A stretch of 25,630 nt of DNA, taken from the NCBI GenBank assembly GCA_910579425.1, contig CAJTVL010000057.1, positions 1 to 25,630 on the forward strand, read 5' to 3'. The DNA comes from an uncultured Lachnospiraceae bacterium (GTDB lineage: Bacteria > Bacillota > Clostridia > Lachnospirales > Lachnospiraceae). Shown here in pieces: positions 8,616 to 15,626 of the stretch. Numbering within the stretch: position 1 is the stretch's first letter; each line of letters begins with the position of its first letter. The notes beneath the pieces are model-generated. The model was given only the letters and a program-made list of their open reading frames with translations. It ran no database searches and was not told where the DNA came from. A program made the position numbers and the translations under genes.

Positions 8616-8669
8616 AAAAACTCCTCCGTTCGTTTTATTCTATCTTAAAAAGTAAATAGACTGACATTC

Positions 8670-8700
8670 GGAAACCGGAGGCAACCTGCCTCCGGCTTCC
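8670..8700. repeat. Strong hairpin between permease and lipoprotein genes
   Basis: Two 14-base arms (8670-8683 and 8687-8700) pair at 13 of 14 positions around a 3-base loop. The stem is very GC-rich and begins about 10 bases after the permease stop codon on the minus strand. No T-run follows directly, so it could be a partial terminator or an mRNA-protecting structure that lowers expression of the downstream lipoprotein and two-component genes relative to the exporter. Confidence 0.6.
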
Positions 8701-8710
8701 AGACGAGCAT

Positions 8711-11281
8711 TCAGTTTTGATGCAGCCGCTCGATGATACTGACCTTTGCAATCTGCCGGTACATAAGCGCCGGTATTGCAGCCGTTAAAAGGAGCAGGAA
8801 CGGATAGACCGCCAGCATGGGCCACATGACAAATTGGTAGGTGAAAAACCAAATCCCACTGGAAATGCCCCTTACGATTACCACCGAGAACAAAGCCCCC
8901 AGGACGGCGGATGTGATGATTGTTCCCGCCGCATAGTACAGCCCCTCAAAGGAGAGCATACGCTTTAACTGCTTTCCGGTCATGCCAATGCTTTGCAGCA
9001 TGGCAAATTCCTTTTTGCGGGTGATGACACTGGTCAGAACGGAGTTGACAAAGTTTGTAATCCCAATGATCCCGATGATGATGCTCAACGCCCCGCCGAT
9101 GGTGATAATCAGGGAGGTCAGGCCCTCAAAGGAGCTGACATAGGTCGATTTGGACTCAAAGTCCATACTGGGTTCCACGCTGTCGATATAGCTTTTCAAA
9201 AACTCCTCCATAGCTGGTTCTGTCCCCGGCTTCACGTTGAAGGGGAAGTTGACCAGGTGCGGCTGGTCGCAGAGGGGCAGATAAATTTCCGTAGGGAGAT
9301 AGAGTCTTGAAGCGCCGGTATTGCGGGTAGTAGTGGTGTTTTCGTTTTTTCGGACCTTTGCCATAATGGTAAATTCATAGCTCTCCCCAATGGTATCGGA
9401 GAGGCCGTCCTTTCGGATATGGTTCAGCTGGATGGTATCTCCAACATGGATATTCGGATTGTCGATCACCGTTCCATCATCTGTACATTCCACGCTCAAC
9501 AGGATATACTTGCCTGTTTTCAGCTGTTCCAGGTCGATGGTTCCCTCTACCGCCTCCATCGTGTTCAGAACAAAATCATCTGCGCCGTATATGTCCACAA
9601 AAGGATTTCCGTTCTCGTCTTTATTGTAGTTTGTAAATGCGGCGTGGTCGGTAGAAAAGTTTTCTTCCAAAAGGCGGGAGGTATAGAGCCTGCCGCCGTC
9701 GTCAAAGTTTTCATTCTGCCGGACGGCCTGGATAAAGCTCTCCGTCAGATCGCCTTCGCTCTTTTCAAACTGGTACTGGAAATAGTCCGCAGTGGAAATC
9801 ACAAAGTCAACATTCAAAAATTTCTCGATATACTTGTCAATATCAAATCCACCGGACAGGGTAAATACCGTATTGAACAGAACAATGCTTAATGTCATGG
9901 ACACGATGACCAGCACGGTTCGTTTGCGGTTGCGGCCCAGGTTAGCCAGAGCCATGAAGTGGAGCTTCGCGCCGTGGGTGGACTTCTTGTCCGTGACCTT
10001 GCGGCTTCCGAATGCTGCCGCGTCGTTTTCCGTGTAGCGGATGGCCTCAATGGCCGAAACCGTTCCGGCGATTTTGGCCGGCTTGCGGACGCTGATAAAA
10101 ACGGTCAGCAGGGCAAAGGCGGCGGAGCCAATGAAGATCAGCGGATTGACCGTCACACTAATCCCGGCGTCGGCAGTATAGGTTGTGCCATTCATCAGGA
10201 ACGGCACCAGGGCACGCCCAATCACAAAGCCAATCAGTAGTCCAATGGGGATGCTGACAGCACAGAGCCTGATGGCCTGCCGGTTAATCAGCCGCTGGAT
10301 CTGGCGTTGTGTTGTACCCAGGGTCTTGAGCTGCCCATAGGATTGAATATCCTGAATGACGGAAATCTGAAAAATGTTGTAGATAATCAGATAGCCCGTT
10401 ATGATAATCAGCAGAACGCCCACGATGCCGGAAATCAGCATGGCAGGGTTTTCTGATAATGCGCCGCTCTGGTAAGCGGGACTGATGCCCGCAATGATAT
10501 AACTGCTGTCCCCCGGACTGCCGCCCATAGTGTCGCAGGTATAGCCAGCTTCGGAAAGAAGCTGATGCAGACGGCTTTCCACATCGCCTCTGCCCTGAAA
10601 CATGATGTAGGCGGTCACAACACCGGAATAGTCGTTGTCCACGGGGTAGGTATAGGTCAGAATGTCTGAATGAGCGTCAAGAAAGGCTTTTGATATGATC
10701 AGCCGCCCGATGTTGCTCAAACTGTCGGTTTCCCAAAAGCCACAGAGAGTAAAATCTGTGGTATACACAATGCCCTTGACCTCATAGGTCAGCGAAACCG
10801 TTTCCCCAACCTGTGCCGGAACGCCCAGAGCCTCCAGCGTTTTTGTGTCTGCGATAATCTCATTTTCCGCGACCGGCCGACGGCCTGTTGTGGGGGTATA
10901 GCGGGCAAACTCCAGGGCGGTATCATCCATATACCACAGGTCAGACCGCCAGCGTTCCAGGCCCGGATTTTTCAGCCGGTAGGAAACTGCCTTTGCATAA
11001 GCGATGCGTTCGATCAGGGGACTGCCCGCCACATTGTTGTAAACCTCGTCGCTGATATAGGTCAGAGCCGCCTGACCATCGCCGCCTGCCTTGCGGATGT
11101 TCTGGTCGTGAACCGTGTCCAGCAGGCCGGAACCCAGGGTGAAAATCGTGGTAAACAGGATCGTCGTCAGAATGATTGCGATAACCGCAATGATGTTCCG
11201 GCTTTTGCTGGCCTTGTAGTAGCGGCCGGACAGTCTTTTCATGACTGCGCCGTTGTTGTTTCCGAATAAAATATCGTTCAT
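8711..11281 (-). CDS. FtsX-family ABC transporter permease
   Basis: This is an 856-aa permease of the same two-FtsX-domain plan as the one at 2907, but GC-richer and clearly divergent. TM1 is at about 29-52, then an external domain of roughly 220 residues, a first FtsX domain (loop SYGQLKTLGTTQRQI), a further helix, a second external domain of about 220 residues, and a C-terminal FtsX domain (loop EFAMLQSIGMTGKQL). The start at 11281 is set by AAGGAGG 8 bases upstream; possible upstream starts lie inside the ATPase gene. It follows the ATPase stop by 13 bases. It should export or extract a peptide or lipid substrate together with that ATPase and possibly the lipoprotein at 7743. The substrate cannot be told from sequence. 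Confidence 0.92.
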   Translation of the reverse strand: MNDILFGNNNGAVMKRLSGRYYKASKSRNIIAVIAIILTTILFTTIFTLGSGLLDTVHDQNIRKAGGDGQAALTYISDEVYNNVAGSPLIERIAYAKAVSYRLKNPGLERWRSDLWYMDDTALEFARYTPTTGRRPVAENEIIADTKTLEALGVPAQVGETVSLTYEVKGIVYTTDFTLCGFWETDSLSNIGRLIISKAFLDAHSDILTYTYPVDNDYSGVVTAYIMFQGRGDVESRLHQLLSEAGYTCDTMGGSPGDSSYIIAGISPAYQSGALSENPAMLISGIVGVLLIIITGYLIIYNIFQISVIQDIQSYGQLKTLGTTQRQIQRLINRQAIRLCAVSIPIGLLIGFVIGRALVPFLMNGTTYTADAGISVTVNPLIFIGSAAFALLTVFISVRKPAKIAGTVSAIEAIRYTENDAAAFGSRKVTDKKSTHGAKLHFMALANLGRNRKRTVLVIVSMTLSIVLFNTVFTLSGGFDIDKYIEKFLNVDFVISTADYFQYQFEKSEGDLTESFIQAVRQNENFDDGGRLYTSRLLEENFSTDHAAFTNYNKDENGNPFVDIYGADDFVLNTMEAVEGTIDLEQLKTGKYILLSVECTDDGTVIDNPNIHVGDTIQLNHIRKDGLSDTIGESYEFTIMAKVRKNENTTTTRNTGASRLYLPTEIYLPLCDQPHLVNFPFNVKPGTEPAMEEFLKSYIDSVEPSMDFESKSTYVSSFEGLTSLIITIGGALSIIIGIIGITNFVNSVLTSVITRKKEFAMLQSIGMTGKQLKRMLSFEGLYYAAGTIITSAVLGALFSVVIVRGISSGIWFFTYQFVMWPMLAVYPFLLLLTAAIPALMYRQIAKVSIIERLHQN

Positions 11282-11294
11282 GTCTGCGCCCTCC

Positions 11295-11960
11295 TTACTG
11301 GGAAATCCTGCCGTCCTCGATGCGGATAATGCGGTCGGCAAGCTGGGCGATCTCGTTGTTGTGGGTAATCATCACCAATGTCTGGCGGAACTTGCTGCTG
11401 GTGACTTTCAGAAGCCCCATCACATCGGCGCTGGTCCGGCTGTCCAGATTGCCGGTTGGCTCGTCCGCCAGGACGATGGCAGGCTTGGAGACCAGGGCGC
11501 GGGCGATGGCCACACGCTGCTGCTGCCCGCCGGAAAGATTATTCGGCATACTGTTCAGTTTATTCTCCAGAGCCAGCAGGCGCACCACCTCGTCCATGAA
11601 CTTCTGATCGACCGTATCGCCGTCCAGCTCCACGGGCAGGACGATGTTTTCATAGACGTTCAGAACGGGGACAAGGTTGTAATTCTGGAAGATAAAGCCA
11701 ATGTTGCGGCGGCGGAAAATGGTGAGCTGTTCATCCTTCAGGCCGGCCAGCTCTTTGTCTTTCACCTTGACGCTGCCGGAAGTAGGCACATCCAGCCCGC
11801 CCATCATGTTCAGCAGTGTGGACTTGCCGCTGCCGGAGGTCCCCACGATGGCGGCAAACTCCCCCTGTTCAATGGAGAGAGTCACGCCGTCCAGCGCCTT
11901 TGTAACATTCGGCTCTGTGCCGTAGTGTTTTTTTAGATCGGTTGTTTGCAAAATGCTCAT
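11295..11960 (-). CDS. ABC transporter ATP-binding protein (MacB/BceA/LolD-like)
   Basis: This is a 221-aa ATPase with Walker A GTSGSGKST, Q-loop FIFQNYNLVP, signature LSGGQQQR, Walker B IVLADEPTGNLD and H-loop ITHN. It is a paralogue of the ATPase at 5231, sharing FRRRNIGFIFQ. The ATG at 11960 is chosen over an ATG at 11972 because AAAGGA then sits at a workable distance (about 11 bases) instead of touching the start codon. It is the first gene of a seven-gene same-strand run ending at 2907. Two BceR-like boxes (12008-12021 and 12051-12064) lie upstream, so induction by a BceR-type regulator is likely. Confidence 0.94.
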   Translation of the reverse strand: MSILQTTDLKKHYGTEPNVTKALDGVTLSIEQGEFAAIVGTSGSGKSTLLNMMGGLDVPTSGSVKVKDKELAGLKDEQLTIFRRRNIGFIFQNYNLVPVLNVYENIVLPVELDGDTVDQKFMDEVVRLLALENKLNSMPNNLSGGQQQRVAIARALVSKPAIVLADEPTGNLDSRTSADVMGLLKVTSSKFRQTLVMITHNNEIAQLADRIIRIEDGRISQ

Positions 11961-11990
11961 GATAAACACCATCCTTTCTGTGATGCCGTT

Positions 11991-12021
11991 ATCCTAACAG
12001 CCAATCCTCACAGAAATGTCA
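11991..12021 (-). promoter_or_regulatory. Promoter with BceR-like box for the ATPase/permease/lipoprotein operon
   Basis: Plus-strand TCACA-GAAA-TGTCA (12008-12021) matches the pattern TNACA-N4-TGTNA known for BceR. On the minus strand its inner part gives a weak -35 (ACATTT, 12014-12019), 17 bp from a -10-like TAGGAT (11991-11996). The same geometry occurs at 14149-14179, where box, spacer and flanks align almost base for base. Half-sites also repeat at 11 bp (12006 and 12017). Confidence 0.6.
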
Positions 12022-12039
12022 CAGATGGCTGGGTTTTTC

Positions 12040-12075
12040 GCCTTGAAATGTTACAATACTGTAATAGTTCAAGGC
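12040..12075. promoter_or_regulatory. 36-bp inverted repeat with a perfect TNACA-N4-TGTAA box
   Basis: Perfect outer arms GCCTTGAA (12040-12047) and TTCAAGGC (12068-12075) flank TTACA-ATAC-TGTAA (12051-12064), an exact match to the BceR consensus as I know it. The two halves agree at 16 of 18 positions. The centre lies 43 bp, about four helical turns, from the box at 12008-12021, which would allow cooperative binding on one face. It also lies just past the stop of the CPBP gene and could fold as a transcript-end hairpin, but lacks a T-tract. Confidence 0.6.
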
Positions 12076-12092
12076 AGCCGTTTGATTGAGGG

Positions 12093-12938
12093 TTATTTCT
12101 TAAATGTAAGAAAAGCGCAGACAAGGGCATATCCGGTCACAGCAATCAAAGAAGCCTCCACACCAAATCCGCCTCCCGTCAGCCATATATTGTCCGAAGG
12201 AATGATAACGGAACAGATCGGATTGCCATACGCTCCCTCTGCGGTGGTGATGTGTAGTATGTCTGTGACCATAACAAAATTCCATACAGCGTGCATAAGC
12301 GCCCCATTGCTGATGGAATTTCCTTTATAAGCAGCAAGCGAAAACATAACACCGACCAGCGTACCGCTTATCACTAAAAGCAAAACACCTGCAATCGTAA
12401 AGTATTCCATAGACGGAATATGCGCCAGGCCAAAAAGGAGCGATGGCGCCAGTATAGCAGCGTATTGATTCCATTTTCGCTCAAGCAGCGTCATGATGAA
12501 ACCGCGAAACAACATTTCCTCCAGCACACCGGCTTTTAAAGCGGTAATCATAGAAGCGATTACGATAAAGACGCTTTCACTGGGCGCAGGCATATGTGTT
12601 TCTGCTTTACCAATGGCCAGAAAAACAATGACAACAAAGGCAGGCAAGAGAGTGGATAAAAGAATGCCCCAGCCTTGGATGTTCCATGTGATTTTGAAAT
12701 CACTCATCTTCAAATGCAGAGCTTTGTTTGTGTAAAGCCAAAAGAGAAACGCGGTAACAAAAGTACAGCCCAACATTCTCAATATGACATAGAAACTTGC
12801 ATTCTGGAATTTGACAAGTGAAAAAAGCCGGTCAAAAATGATACTGTTCGCCAAATCTCCAGCCAAAAACAACAGAAAATAGGCAGCGATGTTTACAAGC
12901 GTTTTAGATGTCGAAAAGGAAGGAAATTGCGTTTCCAT
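12093..12938 (-). CDS. CPBP-family intramembrane metalloprotease (CAAX-protease-like)
   Basis: This is a 281-aa multi-spanning protein with all three CPBP motifs: EE at 140-141 with R145 (LEEMLFRGF), H173 in FGLAHIP, and H216 with N220 in LMHAVWNF. About seven to eight helices are predicted by eye. In Firmicutes such proteins often sit in bacteriocin loci, where they give self-immunity or process peptides, but many other roles exist. The ATG at 12938 has AAGGGGG 7 bases upstream; a longer form from 12983 would lack such a site. It is the third gene of a same-strand run (14109, 13556, 12938) that appears to share the promoter at 14149-14179. Confidence 0.9.
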   Translation of the reverse strand: METQFPSFSTSKTLVNIAAYFLLFLAGDLANSIIFDRLFSLVKFQNASFYVILRMLGCTFVTAFLFWLYTNKALHLKMSDFKITWNIQGWGILLSTLLPAFVVIVFLAIGKAETHMPAPSESVFIVIASMITALKAGVLEEMLFRGFIMTLLERKWNQYAAILAPSLLFGLAHIPSMEYFTIAGVLLLVISGTLVGVMFSLAAYKGNSISNGALMHAVWNFVMVTDILHITTAEGAYGNPICSVIIPSDNIWLTGGGFGVEASLIAVTGYALVCAFLTFKK

Positions 12939-13001
12939 CAAATAGCCCCCTTGGTTTGAATTTTGAACATGTAGATTGATCACTCAACAAACTGGAATTT
13001 A

Positions 13002-13556
13002 TCATTGCGAATGTTCAGCCAAATATTTCAGAAATTCTTCTGTTTTTGACCAGTACAAAATCCCCCAATTTTCAAAATTCCATTCTTCCATATAATCGTT
13101 ACATTCAAAATCAATATAATATATCAATCTGTTCTGCACCACAAAATTTGTGGGAAAATAATCAATGTTGGTGTTTGCGGGATAGAGCAGACTGCACATA
13201 TCTTTTATCTGTTCTATGTATTCGTTTTTCATACAATCAGATTTTACAAGTTCATATATGGTTCTGCCCTCGATATATTCTTTCAAAATCCTTTCATTCA
13301 CTATATCAACATCTATCATTTCGGGGATTCTGATACCAATTTTTTTCAGTCTATTATAATCATTTATCTCTGCCTGAATCTTATTGCCAAACTGATAATA
13401 ACTGCATGGCTCGTGATGTATCTGCTTTAAAACATACTGTTGCTCTCCATCGCTTGCTAAATAAGAATAACCGCCTTTACCTTTTCCCAAAAGCCCAATA
13501 ATCTTATATTCTTTTCCATTTACGAGTAATGTGTTAGGCATATTTACGTCAACCAT
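13002..13556 (-). CDS. Short protein-kinase-like protein
   Basis: This is a 184-aa kinase-fold protein, short for the family. A glycine-rich loop GKGKGGYSY (about 24-32) is followed by YVLKQI with K44, a likely helix-C glutamate E63, the hinge KEYIEG (92-97), a catalytic-loop-like IDYFPTNFV with D132 and N137, and IDFE with D149 in the DFG position. All residues needed for phosphate transfer seem present, though the usual H of HxD is replaced. No membrane segment is seen. The start at 13556 has GGAGG 7 bases upstream; an apparent longer reading frame to 13856 only overlaps the upstream gene out of frame. The target is unknown; it could be a Ser/Thr kinase or a small-molecule kinase. Confidence 0.8.
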   Translation of the reverse strand: MVDVNMPNTLLVNGKEYKIIGLLGKGKGGYSYLASDGEQQYVLKQIHHEPCSYYQFGNKIQAEINDYNRLKKIGIRIPEMIDVDIVNERILKEYIEGRTIYELVKSDCMKNEYIEQIKDMCSLLYPANTNIDYFPTNFVVQNRLIYYIDFECNDYMEEWNFENWGILYWSKTEEFLKYLAEHSQ

Positions 13557-13578
13557 TTCTATACCTCCAAATTCCAGT

Positions 13579-14109
13579 TTACCGTTTCCATTTATCCAGC
13601 TTATACCCCTTCTGCTCCAATCTGGCCCGGAAAGCCTCCAAAAAGTCCAGGAACCGTTCCTTTTCTTCCGGCTGATGGATGTTCTTGGGGCCATACATGG
13701 TTTTGCTGCTGGTGCCGCCAATGTCCAGCAGTTCCCCAAAACTGCCGTAGTCCTTTCTGTACTCCAGACAGGCTTTGGTGATCTTAGGGTCATAAGACAC
13801 ATTGACAATACTGTCCATATCGAGGAACACCGCCTCCGAGTGGTTCTCCAGCGCACTGTCCACCTGGATCAGCACAATGCAAAAATCACTTCGCCGGTAG
13901 CCCATAACATAGAAACAGAACGTGGTAGTATTAGTATCAAAGACAAATCCTTCCTCAAATTTGGAAGAATACATACAGGCGTAGAGAACTTCGTAGCTGT
14001 CGCCATCCTTCACAGTTTCGTTAAAAATCTCCCGCAGCCGTTTTTTCTTCGCCGCGCAGTCTGCCGGATCGTACTCCGGCGCTTTCGGTTTTCTGGAAAA
14101 CAGTCCCAT
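13579..14109 (-). CDS. Hypothetical cytoplasmic protein, 176 aa
   Basis: I do not recognise this family. The protein starts MGLFSRKPK, has a charged N-terminal region with a likely helix (AAKKKRLREIF), a mixed alpha/beta body and a charged C-terminal helix (EEKERFLDFLEAFRARLEQKGY). It has no signal peptide or membrane segment. The start is well supported by AGGAGG upstream of the ATG at 14109. It is the first gene after the BceR-like promoter at 14149-14179 and lies 22 bases before the kinase-like gene, so the two are likely co-transcribed. Its position corresponds to where a transporter ATPase would be expected behind the kinase remnant at 14202. Confidence 0.8.
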   Translation of the reverse strand: MGLFSRKPKAPEYDPADCAAKKKRLREIFNETVKDGDSYEVLYACMYSSKFEEGFVFDTNTTTFCFYVMGYRRSDFCIVLIQVDSALENHSEAVFLDMDSIVNVSYDPKITKACLEYRKDYGSFGELLDIGGTSSKTMYGPKNIHQPEEKERFLDFLEAFRARLEQKGYKLDKWKR

Positions 14110-14148
14110 GATTGGTTCCTCCTAATCTAAATTATTTACAAGGCTAAT

Positions 14149-14179
14149 ATTGTAACAGGCAATTGTCACAGAAATGTTA
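14149..14179 (-). promoter_or_regulatory. Promoter with BceR-like box for the 14109-12093 gene run
   Basis: Plus-strand TCACA-GAAA-TGTTA (14166-14179) fits TNACA-N4-TGTNA. On the minus strand ACATTT (14172-14177) and TACAAT (14149-14154) form a -35/-10 pair with a 17-bp spacer. Box, spacing and outer flank (GGCTGG then a T-run) match the promoter at 11991-12030. TGTCACA (14164) and TGTTACA (14175) repeat at 11 bp. Confidence 0.6.
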
Positions 14180-14201
14180 CAAGCGGCTGGATTTTGAAAC
14201 T

Positions 14202-14350
14202 TTATCTGCGGGGCAGAAATATGGAAACCATAGAGCCTTGTCCCAGCGAAGAAGTGGCCTTGATGTAGACACCCTGCATGGTGACGGTCTCACGGGCCAG
14301 GTGCAGTCCGATGTCGATGCCGCCCTCCGGCGTGTACTTTGCGGCGCTTG
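14202..14350 (-). pseudogene. Histidine-kinase C-terminal remnant with internal deletion
   Basis: Read on the minus strand, this codes AAKYTPEGG fused directly to IDIGLHLARETVTMQG and ends SIFLPRR before TAA (14202-14204). The intact kinase at 17586-18611 has NAVKYTPEGG, about 50 residues with the G1 box, then GIGIGLYLVREIVTMQG and SIFLPYG. The remnant therefore lost everything before the N-box and also the segment between N-box and G2 box. It has no start codon and no ribosome binding site, and abuts the end of another gene (stop at 14364). The promoter that followed it is preserved at 14149-14179. Confidence 0.85.
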
Positions 14351-14363
14351 ATAGCAGGCACAG

Positions 14364-14861
14364 CTATATGTACTCATGGAGCCAATCAATTCCTGGATAA
14401 AACGCCCCTGTCCGAATAAAATATTCAACTGCCTTGATACCCGTTTCAATATCGGTAAGCGCATGAATTTTGGCAATCGGCGACTGACCTCCGCTTTTAA
14501 GATCTGTATATATACTTTTGTCTGAAAAATCCATTTTGCTGACCTGGCCGGCAGTATCCACAAATGCAGGATTATAAGAAAAATAAGTGTTTTCTCCCAA
14601 ATCGCCCCAAAACCAGATTGCGATCCATTTGCCGTCACAGTTTACTTCAAGCCAATTATCCTCTCCGCATGGGTCTAAGAATAAATAAATATTGATTCCA
14701 CTGGGAATTTTCTTTAAGACCTCCGCTATCACCTGTTCTGTGATTTTTTCTCCATGATATTCCTGATAGGGCGGGTCAAAATATTCAATGTGCTGAACCT
14801 TGATTGCTTGAGAGTCAAACGGCGGAATATATGCTTGCTTTGGAATCATCTGCGATTTCAT
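14364..14861 (-). CDS. Hypothetical protein, possible Imm1-like immunity protein
   Basis: This is a 165-aa soluble protein with a good start: AAAGGAG lies 6 bases before the ATG at 14861. No signal peptide or membrane helix is seen. The C-terminal stretch AVEYFIRTGAFYPGIDW resembles, from memory, the closing motif of Imm1-type immunity proteins (an A-x-E-x-x-x-F-x-x-TG-x-x-P pattern before W). Such proteins protect against toxins of neighbouring bacteria and often stand alone, without their toxin. No toxin gene is visible next to it. The gene end is only a few bases from the kinase remnant at 14350, marking a recombination joint. Without a profile search the family remains a guess; the gene itself looks real. 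Confidence 0.7.
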   Translation of the reverse strand: MKSQMIPKQAYIPPFDSQAIKVQHIEYFDPPYQEYHGEKITEQVIAEVLKKIPSGINIYLFLDPCGEDNWLEVNCDGKWIAIWFWGDLGENTYFSYNPAFVDTAGQVSKMDFSDKSIYTDLKSGGQSPIAKIHALTDIETGIKAVEYFIRTGAFYPGIDWLHEYI

Positions 14862-14969
14862 GATTTTCTCCTTTCATACTTGAACCCCTGTGTTTGTCAG
14901 TGTATCTATGGGGGAATATGTAAAGCATCACTGCTCTGAGGAAAACATAGCTTTCTGGATATTCTTCTG

Positions 14970-15479
14970 CTAATATGAGCTGTCAAAGTAATTCCCGCTT
15001 TTCGGCAGATTCTTGAACATATTCATGATCATGTCATATGTCATGGATGAAGTATCAATCTCCAGTTTCTTCCCGTCCTTTAACTTGATTACGGTAACGT
15101 TATCACCCACGTAAGCAACCGTATTATCATCAAGGTACTGTATCATTCCTGTCATTTCCGCAAATTTTTTCACCGGATATTCTCCCGTCTCCTTGCACAT
15201 TTCCCAAAATTTTTCAGTATCTTCCCCTGTCATATATGGCTGTTTGCCGTCTATAACATACCATGAGAGACCCGTTGCCGGATCTGTATATTTTGGTGCT
15301 GTCAACGCCCATTCTTCCAATGTCTTGTCTTTGTACCACGTGGTCAGGCCGCTGTCATTTGATACTGTGCCTTGCTCCTGTTATACTTGTTCGTTGATAC
15401 ATTGTTCTGATAAAAATTCTGCTCTATTCCATTTACGCTCTTTTTTCAAATCCATTGTTGTCATTTTTTCACGGCTCAT
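14970..15479 (-). pseudogene. Hypothetical gene interrupted by one in-frame stop codon
   Basis: Minus-strand coding continues in one frame from an ATG at 15479 (MSREKMTTMDLKKER...) to a TAG at 14970, about 169 codons, except for a TAA at 15381-15383 (codon 33). The part after the stop has no ATG near its beginning, but is clearly protein-like (TTWYKDKTLEEWALTAPKY and MIQYLDDNTVAYVGDNV). This suggests a nonsense mutation, possibly CAA to TAA, or a fused 5' end. The family is not recognised. A TTG at 15320 could start a 116-residue remnant. The 147 bases upstream (15480-15626) hold a further short coding-like scrap (ending EAVGKCVL) with no start site, so decay seems to extend there. Confidence 0.55.
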
Positions 15480-15626
15480 CTGTCGTTCCGAACCGTTCCT
15501 GCTCCCTCATAATAAGTCCGAGCAATCTATTACAAAACGCATTTCCCTACCGCTTCCGCAATCAGGGTGTCCTTCACTTCAATGTCATACCCATGCACTG
15601 TGAAATGACTGTTATATTCATTGTTT

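Noticed and set aside
11241..11936. 231-codon plus-strand reading frame opposite the ATPase at 11295-11960
   Set aside because: Composition is the mirror of the ATPase codons, with no known motif; the minus strand carries all ABC motifs.
13557..13856. N-terminal extension of the kinase-like gene
   Set aside because: The extension is Arg/Trp-rich out-of-frame reading of the upstream gene; GGAGG seven bases before 13556 fixes the start.
13531..14130. 199-codon plus-strand reading frame opposite the 176-aa gene
   Set aside because: The minus-strand gene has a strong ribosome binding site and sits in an operon; the plus-strand frame has neither.
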